A stretch of 64,000 bases of DNA from contig NZ_CP080382.1 in the NCBI RefSeq assembly GCF_019443425.1, forward strand, positions 3,286,001 through 3,350,000, read 5' to 3'. Shown here piece after piece: positions 51,348 through 64,000 of this stretch. Numbering within the stretch: position 1 is the first letter of the stretch; each line of letters starts with the position of its first letter. The position numbers and the translations under genes were made by a program. Under the pieces are notes generated by a model. The model was given only the letters and a program-made list of their open reading frames with translations. It was not told the origin of the DNA and searched no databases. The DNA is from Arthrobacter sp. PAMC25284. Lineage in GTDB: Bacteria > Actinomycetota > Actinomycetes > Actinomycetales > Micrococcaceae.

Positions 51348-51845
51348 CTAGGCCGGGTCGCTGATGTCTGCGACGACGGCGCCGAGGGCGGTTGCCAGCG
51401 CGTCGGCGTCGACGAATGCGCTGTACCCGTGCTCTCCGGCGCCCAGCGAAATCCGGCGCCCGGCGATCGTGCGGTCCGCGTAGACCGGCCAGGGCCGGGT
51501 GCTGCCGAGCGGGGTGATGGTGCCGCGCTCGTAGCCGGTGGCTTCCAGTGCCGTCTCCGCGTCGGGCAGGGAGAGCTTGTTGACCCCGACCAGCCCGCGG
51601 AGTTTGGGCCAGGAAATCTGCCGGTCGCCGGGGATCAGCGCGAACAGGAAGCTGCCGTCCTTATGTTTGACGACGAGGGACTTCACGATGTCCCCGTCCT
51701 GGATCCCCAGCATCCGGGCCGCTTCCTGGAGGCTGCCGGCAGCCGGGCGCTCGATGAGTTCGACGTCGAGACCCCGCGCCGCTGCGGCGGCCAGGAAGCG
51801 CTCCCGGCCGCCGCAGGGCATGGAGGCCGCCACCGGGAGGCTCAT
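51348..51845 (-). CDS. YbaK/EbsC-type aminoacyl-tRNA deacylase-like protein
   Basis: 165 residues; ATG overlaps the thiolase stop (ATGA). The YbaK fold: AAGSLQEAARMLGIQDGDIVKSLVVKHKDGSFLFALIPGDRQI (Lys and GD motif), ATGYERGTITPLGSTRPWPVYAD and ISLGAGEHGYSAFVDADAL. The family hydrolyses mischarged tRNAs (Cys-tRNA-Pro and relatives). Coupling to a thiolase gene is odd in function. Confidence 0.88.
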   Translation of the reverse strand: MSLPVAASMPCGGRERFLAAAAARGLDVELIERPAAGSLQEAARMLGIQDGDIVKSLVVKHKDGSFLFALIPGDRQISWPKLRGLVGVNKLSLPDAETALEATGYERGTITPLGSTRPWPVYADRTIAGRRISLGAGEHGYSAFVDADALATALGAVVADISDPA

Positions 51846-53042
51846 TCGCGGAAGAGCAGGAGGGCTTCGCCCTGCCCGCCGCCGCCACAGAGAGCCACGG
51901 CGGCCTTGCCGGTCCCGCGGCGGGCGAGTTCGTGGGCCGCGTGCAGGGCCAGTCGGGCACCCGAGGCCCCGATCGGGTGGCCGATGGCGATCGCGCCGCC
52001 GTGCAGGTTGCACTTCGCCAGCGGGTAGTCGAGGTCTTTGAGGGACTGCACCGCCACGGAGCCGAAGGCTTCGTTGATTTCGATGAAGTCCAAATCCCCG
52101 GCGGTCCAGTCCGTCTTGGCCAGGGCATTCCTGATGGCGTTCGAGGGCTGGGAATGCAGCGAGTTGTCCGGACCGGCCACCTGCCCGGACTTGCCGACCA
52201 CGGCGAGGTATTCCAGCCCATTGGCTTCGGCAAACGTCCGGGAGGACAGCACGAGAGCGCTGGCGCCGTCGGACAGCGGGGAGGAATTCCCGGCCGTGAT
52301 GGTGCCGTCCGTAGCGAACGCCGCACGGAGCCCGGCCAGCGTCTCCACCGTCGTCTCCGGACGGATTCCCTCATCCGCCGCCACCACAATCGGGTCGCCC
52401 TTGCGCTGCTTGACGCTGATCGGGGCAATCTCGCGGTCGAAGACACCGGCGGCAACGGCTGCCGCTGCCCGCTGGTGCGAAAGCGCCGCCACCTCGTCCT
52501 GCGAGGTCCGGTCAATTCCGAGCGTGAGATTCCGGCTTTCGGTGGACAGGCCCATGGAGTGCCCGTCGAAGGCATCCGTCAGTCCGTCGTGGGCTGCAAC
52601 GTCGAGTGCCTGGACGGTGCCGTAGTTCCAGCCCTGTCGGGATCCCGGCAGGATGTGCGGGGGCCCGCGTCATGGACTCCTGTCCGCCGGCAACGACCAC
52701 TGTGGCATCGCCGCTGCGGATCAGCCGTGCGGCGTCGATCACTGCTGTCAGCCCGGACAGGCAGACCTTGTTGATCGTGACGGTGGGCACATTCCAGCCG
52801 ACCCCGGCGCCAATGGCGCTCTGTCGCGCCGGGTTCTGCCCTGCCCCCGCCTGCAGGACCTGGCCCATAATGACCGAATCAACCTGCTCGGGCTTTACCC
52901 CGCTTGCCGCGAGGGCGGCGCGGATGGCGTGGGTGCCTAGTTCGACGGCGGTGAAGCCCGCCAGTTGCCCGTTCAGGCGCCCCTGGGGCGTGCGGGCTGC
53001 GGCGAGGATGACGACGTCGTTGTTGTCTGCGGAATTAGCCAT
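51842..53042 (-). CDS. Acetyl-CoA acetyltransferase / thiolase (apparent +1 frameshift near 52660)
   Basis: About 399 residues if one base is removed. Start ATG at 53042 (MANSADNNDVVILAAARTP). Acylation Cys94 in INKVCLSGLTAV; AGGQESMTRAP ends the first frame's family match. The second frame resumes at HILPGSRQGWNYG and continues through GNSSPLSDGASALVLSS, NEAFGSVAVQSL, IGHPIGASGARLALH and the second catalytic Cys in ALCGGGGQGEALLL. The extra base lies in GGGGG 52659-52663 (plus strand). It condenses or cleaves acetoacetyl-CoA. In operon with YbaK. Confidence 0.88.
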
Positions 53043-53090
53043 GGTGTTACGGATCCGATCTCTAGCGGGTAGTCCTAGGTTATCGCGGGG

Positions 53091-53128
53091 CCGGTTATGG
53101 GACGGTTTGGCTGCCGTCCCATAACCGG
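53091..53128. repeat. Perfect 15-bp inverted repeat upstream of the thiolase gene
   Basis: CCGGTTATGGGACGG (53091-53105) and CCGTCCCATAACCGG (53114-53128), 8-nt loop. It lies between divergent genes, where no terminator is needed, so it may be a dispersed repeat or a protein site. Confidence 0.75.
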
Positions 53129-53174
53129 AGGCCAACCCGGCAGTGACCGGGTGCCATGGAGGCGGTGATCGTGC

Positions 53175-53203
53175 TTGCAATCAGAACGGAAGTGGGGTAG
53201 ACA
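53175..53203 (+). promoter_or_regulatory. Candidate rpoBC promoter
   Basis: TTGCAA (53175-53180), 17-bp spacer, TAGACA (53198-53203). It would give a leader of about 240 nt. The last -10 base is not T, so this is tentative. The remainder of 53204-53447 shows no gene. Confidence 0.35.
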
Positions 53204-53447
53204 AGTAGGTTGCTTTGCCGTATCGTGGATATTTGCGTCTTCCCTGTTTACCTTCAGCCTTCATATTGCGGTGGGCTTAGCCTGGCAGCTGCGCCATCAA
53301 CGTGCCGTCAACAACGTGCACCGGGATGGGCAGTGCAGGTCCCGGGTCATATAGCGGAACCGGACTGGTAGCACTGCGGAGTCACTTTCGCAGGGTACAT
53401 AACGGGGGAGATCTGACAACGCCTGAAGGTCTGTGGAAGGATCCCTC

Positions 53448-56400
53448 TTGGTCGCCTCGAGCACCTCTAATGTAAACAACGCTACCGCTATCAATGCCGA
53501 CAGCACCGATGGTGCAACCCGCCGGCTCTCATTCGCTAAGATTCACGAACCCCTGGACGTGCCGAACCTGCTCGCCCTGCAGACGGACAGCTTTGACTGG
53601 CTCGTCGGCAACGAACGCTGGCAGTCCCGCGTAGCCAAGGCCGTCGAAGAAGGCGACCTGAGCGTCGCCACCTCCTCCGGCCTGTCCGACATCTTCGAAG
53701 AGATCTCCCCGATCGAGGATTTCCAGGGCACCATGTCCCTGAGCTTCTCCGAGCCGGAGTTCGCTGATCCGAAGTACACCATGGCCGAATGCAAGGACCG
53801 GGACGCAACGTACTCGGCTCCGCTGTACGTCAAGGCCGAGTTCATGAACAACAACACGGGCGAAATCAAGCAGCAGACCGTGTTCATGGGCGACTTCCCG
53901 CTGATGACCGAAAAGGGCACCTTCGTCGTCAACGGCACCGAGCGTGTCGTTGTGTCCCAGCTGGTCCGTTCCCCGGGCGCGTATTTCGAGCGCACCGCGG
54001 ACAAGACCAGCGACAAGGACATCTTCACGGCGAAGATCATCCCGTCCCGCGGTGCCTGGTTCGAACTTGAAATCGACAAGCGCGACCAGGTCGGCGTCCG
54101 TCTCGACCGCAAGCGCAAGCAGTCCGTCACGGTGCTGCTGAAGGCCCTCGGCTGGACCGAAGGCCAGATCCTCGAAGAGTTCGGCCAGTACGACTCCATG
54201 CGTGCAACGCTGGAGAAGGACGCGACCGAAACCCGCGAAGACGCCTTGCTGGACATCTACCGGAAGCTGCGACCGGGCGAGCCGCCCACGGTCGAGGCTG
54301 CCCAGTCACTGCTGGACAACCTGTACTTCAACTCCAAGCGCTACGATCTGGCCAAAGTCGGCCGCTACAAGATCAACCGCAAGCTTGGCATCGACCGCTC
54401 CCTCGGCGACAAGGAAGCCTCTGTCCTGCACGTCGAGGACATCGTCGCGATGATCAAGTTCCTGGTGGCACTGCACGCCGGTGAGAAGACCCTCACCGGC
54501 AAGCGGGATGGCCAGGATCACGAGCTCCGCGTGGAGATCGATGACATCGACCACTTCGGCAACCGCCGTATCCGCGCCGTCGGCGAGCTCATCGAGAACC
54601 AGGTCCGCACCGGCCTGTCCCGCATGGAGCGCGTTGTCCGCGAACGGATGACCACCCAGGACGTCGAGGCCATCACGCCGCAGACCCTGATCAACATCCG
54701 TCCCGTCGTTGCGGCCATCAAGGAGTTCTTCGGAACGTCCCAGCTGTCGCAGTTCATGGATCAGAACAACCCGCTGTCGGGTCTGACCCACAAGCGCCGC
54801 CTGTCCGCGCTGGGCCCCGGCGGTCTGTCCCGTGACCGCGCCGGCATGGAAGTCCGAGACGTCCACCCGTCGCACTACGGACGTATGTGCCCCATCGAAA
54901 CCCCTGAAGGCCCGAACATTGGTCTGATCGGTTCGCTGGCCTCCTACGGACGCATCAACCCCTTCGGCTTCATCGAGACCCCGTATCGTCTCGTGTCCGA
55001 AGGCGTTGTGTCCGATGACGTCAAGTACCTCACGGCCGACGACGAGGCCGAGGTTCTGATCGCACAGGCCAACGCCCCGCTCGACGCGAACAAGAAGTTC
55101 GCCGAAGAGACCGTTCTGGTCCGTGCCCGCGGTGGTGGAGGCGAGCCCGTACTGGTGCCCGCCGCCGAGGTCGAGTTCATGGACGTCTCCCCGCGCCAGA
55201 TGGTGTCCGTGGCAACCGCCCTGATCCCGTTCCTCGAACACGACGATGCCAACCGCGCACTCATGGGTGCCAACATGCAGCGTCAGGCCGTCCCGCTGGT
55301 CCGCTCCGAGGCACCGTTCGTCGGTACCGGCATGGAGCGCGCCGCCGCCGTCGACGCCGGTGACGTAGTCATCGCGAAGAAGGCCGGTGTGGTCTCCGAG
55401 GTCTCCGCTGAGCTGGTCGTCGTCCTTAACGACGACGGCACGGAAACCAACTACCGCATCAACAAGTTCGCCCGTTCCAACCAGGGCAACTGCTACAACC
55501 ACCGTGTGCTCGTGAACGACGGCCAGCGCCTGGAAGTCGGCGGCATCATCGCCGACGGCCCGGCAACGGACCAGGGCGAGCTCGCCCTCGGAAAGAACCT
55601 GCTCGTGGCATTCATGTCATGGGAAGGCCACAACTTCGAGGACGCCATCATCCTGTCCCAGCGGATCGTGGCCGAGGACGTCCTGTCCTCCATCCACATC
55701 GAGGAGCACGAGATCGATGCCCGCGACACCAAGCTTGGTGCCGAGGAAATCACCCGTGACATCCCCAACGTGTCCGAGGAAGTCCTGGCAGGCCTGGACG
55801 AGCGCGGCATCATCCACATCGGTGCCGAGGTTGAAGCCGGCGACATCCTGGTCGGAAAGGTCACGCCCAAGGGCGAGACCGAGCTGACCCCGGAAGAGCG
55901 CCTGCTGCGCGCCATCTTCGGTGAGAAGTCCCGCGAAGTGCGCGACACCTCCTTGAAGGTTCCGCACGGCGAGTCCGGCACCGTTATCGGTGTCCGGGTC
56001 TTCGACCGCGACAACGACGACGAGCTGCCCCCGGGCGTCAACCAGCTGGTCCGCGTCTACGTGGCAGCCAAGCGCAAGATCACCGACGGCGACAAGCTCG
56101 CCGGCCGTCACGGCAACAAGGGCGTTATCTCCAAGATCCTGCCGATCGAGGACATGCCCTTCCTTGCCGACGGTACCCCCGTTGATATCGTCCTGAACCC
56201 GCTGGGTGTTCCGGGCCGTATGAACGTCGGCCAGGTGCTGGAAACGCACCTCGGCTGGGTTGCCAAGACGGGCTGGAAGATCGAAGGCGAGCCCGAGTGG
56301 GTCAAGCAGCTGCCGAACCTGCCGCGCGAAAGTGGCCAGACCACTGTTGCAACGCCGGTCTTCGACGGTGCCCGTGAAGAAGAAATTACGGGGCTGCTGG

Positions 56401-56963
56401 ATTCCACCAACGTCACCCGCGACGGCGACCGCCTGATCAACTCCTCAGGCAAGACCCGTCTGTTCGACGGCCGCTCCGGCGAGCCGTTCCCGGATCCGAT
56501 CTCGGTCGGCTACATGTACATCCTGAAGCTCCACCACCTGGTGGACGACAAGATCCACGCCCGCTCCACCGGACCGTACTCCATGATCACCCAGCAGCCG
56601 CTGGGTGGTAAGGCCCAGTTCGGTGGCCAGCGCTTCGGCGAAATGGAAGTGTGGGCGCTCGAAGCCTATGGCGCCGCCTACACGCTCCAGGAACTCCTCA
56701 CGATCAAGTCCGATGATATCCACGGTCGTGTGAAGGTCTACGAAGCCATCGTCAAGGGCGAGAACATCCCGGAACCGGGCGTTCCTGAGTCCTTCAAGGT
56801 CTTGATCAAGGAAATGCAGTCGCTGTGCCTGAACGTGGAAGTTCTTTCCACGGACGGAATCACAATTGAAATGCGTGACTCTGATGACGCAGTCTTCACG
56901 GCTGCGGAAGAACTGGGCATCGATCTGTCTCGTGCAGAGCCCAGTTCCGTAGAAGAGGTTTAG
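53448..56963 (+). CDS. rpoB: RNA polymerase beta subunit
   Basis: 1171 residues from TTG 53448, with GGAAGGA 6 nt upstream; a GTG at 53433 is in frame but inside that site. All beta landmarks: [23 protein letters not shown]. The rifampicin region [31 protein letters not shown] is wild type at the main resistance positions. [21 protein letters not shown], then [13 protein letters not shown] and [25 protein letters not shown]. Followed by rpoC after 113 bp. Confidence 0.98.
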   Translation: MVASSTSNVNNATAINADSTDGATRRLSFAKIHEPLDVPNLLALQTDSFDWLVGNERWQSRVAKAVEEGDLSVATSSGLSDIFEEISPIEDFQGTMSLSFSEPEFADPKYTMAECKDRDATYSAPLYVKAEFMNNNTGEIKQQTVFMGDFPLMTEKGTFVVNGTERVVVSQLVRSPGAYFERTADKTSDKDIFTAKIIPSRGAWFELEIDKRDQVGVRLDRKRKQSVTVLLKALGWTEGQILEEFGQYDSMRATLEKDATETREDALLDIYRKLRPGEPPTVEAAQSLLDNLYFNSKRYDLAKVGRYKINRKLGIDRSLGDKEASVLHVEDIVAMIKFLVALHAGEKTLTGKRDGQDHELRVEIDDIDHFGNRRIRAVGELIENQVRTGLSRMERVVRERMTTQDVEAITPQTLINIRPVVAAIKEFFGTSQLSQFMDQNNPLSGLTHKRRLSALGPGGLSRDRAGMEVRDVHPSHYGRMCPIETPEGPNIGLIGSLASYGRINPFGFIETPYRLVSEGVVSDDVKYLTADDEAEVLIAQANAPLDANKKFAEETVLVRARGGGGEPVLVPAAEVEFMDVSPRQMVSVATALIPFLEHDDANRALMGANMQRQAVPLVRSEAPFVGTGMERAAAVDAGDVVIAKKAGVVSEVSAELVVVLNDDGTETNYRINKFARSNQGNCYNHRVLVNDGQRLEVGGIIADGPATDQGELALGKNLLVAFMSWEGHNFEDAIILSQRIVAEDVLSSIHIEEHEIDARDTKLGAEEITRDIPNVSEEVLAGLDERGIIHIGAEVEAGDILVGKVTPKGETELTPEERLLRAIFGEKSREVRDTSLKVPHGESGTVIGVRVFDRDNDDELPPGVNQLVRVYVAAKRKITDGDKLAGRHGNKGVISKILPIEDMPFLADGTPVDIVLNPLGVPGRMNVGQVLETHLGWVAKTGWKIEGEPEWVKQLPNLPRESGQTTVATPVFDGAREEEITGLLDSTNVTRDGDRLINSSGKTRLFDGRSGEPFPDPISVGYMYILKLHHLVDDKIHARSTGPYSMITQQPLGGKAQFGGQRFGEMEVWALEAYGAAYTLQELLTIKSDDIHGRVKVYEAIVKGENIPEPGVPESFKVLIKEMQSLCLNVEVLSTDGITIEMRDSDDAVFTAAEELGIDLSRAEPSSVEEV

Positions 56964-57076
56964 CAGGGTCCCGGGAGGGGCAGCCGGTGCATCCGCGTTG
57001 TCCCTTCCCGGGGTTCCTCCCTCTTCCCGTAACCCAAGACTTCAGAATTTAGAGAACAAGAGAGAACAGGGACCAT

Positions 57077-60977
<3,901 letters not shown>

Positions 60978-60987
60978 CCGCAGCTAA

Positions 60988-61054
60988 AGCAACGCGGGGT
61001 CACTTACGGCCCATTCCACCCGCTGGAATGGGCGAAAAGTAACCCCGCGTTGCT
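60988..61054. repeat. Palindromic repeat element, copy 2
   Basis: 31-nt arms (60988-61018 and 61024-61054) pair nearly completely around CCCGC. The outer part AACGCGGGGTCACTT and the complementary GAAAAGTAACCCCGCGTT match the element at 173-233. It starts 10 bp after rpoC and may terminate that operon. Confidence 0.8.
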
Positions 61055-61061
61055 GTTTAAG

Positions 61062-61086
61062 CCCGGGATGACACCCGGGATGACAC
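61062..61086 (+). repeat. Short tandem repeat after rpoC
   Basis: CCCGGGATGACA is repeated twice in a row (about 61062-61085), followed by a partial unit, in the rpoC-rpsL gap. The rest of the 450-bp gap holds the presumed str promoter (TAGAGT at 61141-61146 is a weak -10 candidate) and a roughly 280-nt leader; no gene is seen. Confidence 0.6.
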
Positions 61087-61427
61087 CGGGGGCGAACCGG
61101 ACGGTTTCCCCGCCGATTAAGGGGTGGGGGCCGTCCGTGTTAGAGTAGAGACTAATTGTTATTGTGGCAGTGGATGAGTGCGCCGGTTGAAGCCGAAAGG
61201 CTGGACTTGGACGACGTTTCCGGTTTGCAGGGTTCTTGTGCAACGTATGCCACATCTTCGCATGCCTAGGGAAGTTTTGGGATGATTATCCCCGCCCTTG
61301 CGTGCGGTCCGACTATTAAGGCTTCGCCTCAGCTGCTCTGGAGAAATCTTCAAGGCTCGAGCGGCGGGGCGCAGCGACAAGAGAGCGGCTGCCAACGGCC
61401 GCTCCGGATAAAACGGAGAACACGAGA

Positions 61428-61802
61428 GTGCCTACGATTAACCAGCTGGTCCGCAAGGGCCGCACGCCTAAGGTCAAGAAGACCAAGGCTCCCGCGCTTA
61501 ACGGCAGCCCGATGCGCCGCGGTGTTTGCACCCGCGTCTACACGACTACCCCGAAGAAGCCGAACTCGGCTCTGCGTAAGGTTGCACGTGTGCGCCTCAA
61601 CGGTGGCGTTGAAGTCACCGCGTACATCCCCGGTGTTGGCCACAACCTGCAGGAGCACTCCATTGTGCTCGTTCGCGGCGGCCGCGTGAAGGACCTTCCG
61701 GGTGTCCGCTACAAGATCGTCCGTGGCGCCCTCGATACCCAGGGTGTGAAGAACCGTAAGCAGGCCCGCAGCCGCTACGGCGCAAAGATGGAGAAGAAGT
61801 AA
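61428..61802 (+). CDS. rpsL: 30S ribosomal protein S12
   Basis: 124 residues, GTG start with ACGGAGAA upstream. [39 protein letters not shown] and [35 protein letters not shown]. Lysines at the streptomycin-linked sites (KKPNS, RVKDLPG) are wild type. First gene of the str operon. Confidence 0.98.
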   Translation: MPTINQLVRKGRTPKVKKTKAPALNGSPMRRGVCTRVYTTTPKKPNSALRKVARVRLNGGVEVTAYIPGVGHNLQEHSIVLVRGGRVKDLPGVRYKIVRGALDTQGVKNRKQARSRYGAKMEKK

Positions 61803-61803
61803 T

Positions 61804-62274
61804 ATGCCTCGCAAGGGTCCGGCCCCGAAGCGGCCGCTAGTACTAGATCCCGTTTACGGCTCCCCGCTGGTTACCCAGCTCATCAACAAGGTGCTCGTTG
61901 ACGGCAAGAAGTCCACCGCAGAGCGCATCGTTTACGGCGCCCTCGAAGGTGCTCGCGCCAAGTCCGGCGGCGACCCCGTTGCAGCCCTCAAGAAGGCCAT
62001 GGAGAACGTCAAGCCTGCCCTTGAGGTCCGCTCCCGCCGCGTCGGTGGCGCCACCTACCAGGTTCCGGTTGAGGTCAAGCCGGGCCGCTCCACCGCCCTC
62101 GCCCTGCGCTGGCTGGTCGGCTACTCCAAGGCCCGCCGCGAGAAGACGATGACCGAGCGCCTCCAGAACGAAATCCTGGATGCATCGAACGGTCTCGGTG
62201 CCGCTGTGAAGCGTCGCGAAGACACCCACAAGATGGCCGAGTCCAACAAGGCCTTCGCACACTACCGCTGGTAA
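61804..62274 (+). CDS. rpsG: 30S ribosomal protein S7
   Basis: 156 residues; ATG one base after rps[48 protein letters not shown] and [23 protein letters not shown] at the end. Binds 16S rRNA in the head. Confidence 0.98.
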   Translation: MPRKGPAPKRPLVLDPVYGSPLVTQLINKVLVDGKKSTAERIVYGALEGARAKSGGDPVAALKKAMENVKPALEVRSRRVGGATYQVPVEVKPGRSTALALRWLVGYSKARREKTMTERLQNEILDASNGLGAAVKRREDTHKMAESNKAFAHYRW

Positions 62275-62343
62275 TACTTCCCGGACGCCGCCGGCCCGCA
62301 AGGGCTGGCGGCGAACGTGCAGTCCATCCGAAAGGGAGACACC

Positions 62344-64000
62344 GTGGCACAGGACGTGCTTACCGACCTTAGCAAGGTCCGCAACATCGGCATCATGGCT
62401 CACATCGATGCCGGCAAGACCACTACTACGGAGCGCATCCTGTTCTACACAGGTGTGAACCACAAGATCGGCGAAACGCACGACGGCGCTTCGACGACTG
62501 ACTGGATGGAACAGGAAAAGGAACGCGGCATCACCATCACGTCTGCCGCCGTGACCTGCTTCTGGGAAAACAACCAGATCAACATCATCGACACCCCCGG
62601 CCACGTGGACTTCACCGTTGAGGTTGAGCGCTCGCTGCGCGTCCTCGATGGCGCAGTTGCCGTGTTCGACGGCAAGGAAGGCGTGGAGCCGCAGTCCGAG
62701 ACTGTCTGGCGCCAGGCTGACAAGTACAACGTCCCGCGCATCTGCTTCGTCAACAAGATGGACAAGCTCGGCGCTGACTTCTACTTCACCGTCGACACCA
62801 TCATCAGCCGCCTCGGTGCCAAGCCGCTCGTGATGCAGCTGCCGATCGGTGCCGAGAACGATTTCATCGGCGTCGTTGACCTGCTGTACATGCGTGCACT
62901 GGTCTGGCCCGGCGATGCCAAGGGTGACGTCACCATGGGCGCCAAGTACGAAGTCCGCGAGATCCCGGAAGACCTCCAGGCCAAGGCCGAGGAATACCGT
63001 GCGACCCTCGTCGAGACCGTTGCCGAGGCGTCCGAGGAACTCATGGAGAAGTACCTCGAAGGCGAAGAGATCAGCATCGATGAGCTCAAGGCCGGCATCC
63101 GCAAGATGACGATCAACTCCGAGCTCTACCCGGTCTTCTGTGGCTCCGCGTTCAAGAACCGCGGCGTCCAGCCGATGCTTGACGCCGTCGTGGATTACCT
63201 GCCGAACCCGCTCGACGTCCCGCCGATGATCGGTCACGATCCGCGCGACGAAGAGAAGGAACTGACCCGCGCGCCGTCCTCCGAAGATCCGTTCTCGGCC
63301 CTGGCGTTCAAGATTGCCACGCACCCGTTCTTCGGCCAGCTGACCTTCATCCGCGTGTACTCCGGTCACGTGGAAGCAGGCACCCAGGTGGTTAACTCCA
63401 CCAAGGGCAAGAAGGAGCGCATCGGCAAGCTCTTCCAGATGCACGCCAACAAGGAAATGCCCGTTGACGGCGCTACCGCAGGCCACATCTACGCAGCGAT
63501 CGGTCTGAAGGACACCACTACAGGTGACACCCTGTGTGATTCCAGCAACCAGATCGTCCTCGAGTCCATGAGCTTCCCGGAGCCCGTGATCTCGGTTGCG
63601 ATCGAGCCGAACACCAAGGGTGACCAGGAGAAGCTCTCCACGGCCATCCAGAAGCTCTCCGCTGAGGACCCGACCTTCCAGGTCTCCCTCAACGAAGACA
63701 CCGGCCAGACCATCATCGCCGGCATGGGCGAGCTCCACCTGGACATCCTGGTGGACCGCATGCGCCGCGAATTCAAGGTCGAAGCCAACGTTGGCAAGCC
63801 GCAGGTTGCCTACCGCGAAACCATCAAGCGTGCTGTAGAGCGTCACGACTACACGCACAAGAAGCAGACCGGTGGTTCGGGACAGTTCGCAAAGATCCAG
63901 ATTGCGATCGCGCCACTGGACACCGCCGATGGCGAAATGTACGAGTTCGAGAACAAGGTCACCGGTGGCCGTATCCCGCGCGAATACATCCCGTCGGTCG
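62344..64000 (+). CDS. fusA: Elongation factor G (5' part; runs off the window)
   Basis: At least 552 residues from GTG 62344 (AAAGGGAG upstream). [26 protein letters not shown] (P-loop), [21 protein letters not shown] and [10 protein letters not shown]. Domain II begins [24 protein letters not shown], domain [16 protein letters not shown] ([13 protein letters not shown]). The window ends in domain IV ([12 protein letters not shown]). GTPase for ribosomal translocation. Confidence 0.98.
   Translation, partial: MAQDVLTDLSKVRNIGIMAHIDAGKTTTTERILFYTGVNHKIGETHDGASTTDWMEQEKERGITITSAAVTCFWENNQINIIDTPGHVDFTVEVERSLRVLDGAVAVFDGKEGVEPQSETVWRQADKYNVPRICFVNKMDKLGADFYFTVDTIISRLGAKPLVMQLPIGAENDFIGVVDLLYMRALVWPGDAKGDVTMGAKYEVREIPEDLQAKAEEYRATLVETVAEASEELMEKYLEGEEISIDELKAGIRKMTINSELYPVFCGSAFKNRGVQPMLDAVVDYLPNPLDVPPMIGHDPRDEEKELTRAPSSEDPFSALAFKIATHPFFGQLTFIRVYSGHVEAGTQVVNSTKGKKERIGKLFQMHANKEMPVDGATAGHIYAAIGLKDTTTGDTLCDSSNQIVLESMSFPEPVISVAIEPNTKGDQEKLSTAIQKLSAEDPTFQVSLNEDTGQTIIAGMGELHLDILVDRMRREFKVEANVGKPQVAYRETIKRAVERHDYTHKKQTGGSGQFAKIQIAIAPLDTADGEMYEFENKVTGGRIPREYIPSV

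Noticed and set aside
61843..63858. 671-codon open frame antisense to rpsG and fusA
   Set aside because: A GC-rich codon shadow: the plus strand carries unmistakable rpsG and fusA, and the minus translation has no family motifs.

Overview
The window is GC-rich bacterial chromosome from an actinobacterium of the Arthrobacter/Pseudarthrobacter type (Micrococcaceae). Evidence: the actinobacterial order secE-nusG-rplK-rplA ... rplJ-rplL ... rpoB-rpoC-rpsL-rpsG-fusA, a mycothiol synthase, an M. tuberculosis-like rpoB sequence in the rifampicin region, a fused Nudix/histidine-phosphatase gene beside ppk, a GlnR-type orphan regulator, and many genes that appear to start at the 5' end of their mRNA (a TANNNT box 6-7 nt before the start codon). 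The genus is inferred from gene content, not from a search.

Layout. 1-11 kb: end of an acyl-CoA ligase, an AlkA-like glycosylase, a VOC protein, the transsulfuration pair cbs-metB, a GT87 mannosyltransferase-like protein, a MOSC protein, a DEAD-box RNA helicase with a long leader, and tRNA-Thr/tRNA-Met. 11-19.4 kb: accessory metabolism (SDR; ROK repressor divergent from a GH13 alpha-glucosidase with a coupled aldo/keto reductase; CitE-like lyase; ArsR-SulP operon). 19.5-23 kb: hadA-hadB-MFS-murB. 23.7-31 kb, mostly minus strand: asd, thyA-folA-small membrane protein, ppk-Nudix/phosphatase, mshD. 31-39.6 kb: GlnR, a 37-residue membrane protein, nitrobindin-like protein, flavodoxin-like reductase, YgfZ, ankyrin protein, DHA2 exporter, GNAT, PFK. 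39.7-44 kb: a PspC/LiaF-like envelope-stress cluster with a divergent PspC-fused histidine kinase and its response regulator. 44-64 kb: aminotransferase, tRNA-Trp and the transcription/translation block, interrupted by a double-GNAT gene and a YbaK-thiolase operon.

The most important caution is that five genes (metB, murB, glnR, a thiolase, rpoC) each carry one apparent extra base, always in or beside a short G/C run and in four cases in a G-run directly followed by CC. rpoC and murB are essential, so systematic sequencing or assembly error is far more likely than true inactivation. I annotate all five as genes across the shift.

Other structure: two copies of a near-identical palindromic repeat (173-233 and 60988-61054), a degenerate tandem/inverted repeat patch at about 43984-44140, several very long perfect hairpins, a VOC pseudogene with an internal deletion, an SDR C-terminal remnant, and a possible small RNA between mshD and glnR. 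I saw no CRISPR array, insertion sequence, integrase, prophage or plasmid origin, and no clearly new multi-gene system. The PspC cluster is the most interesting functional neighbourhood.
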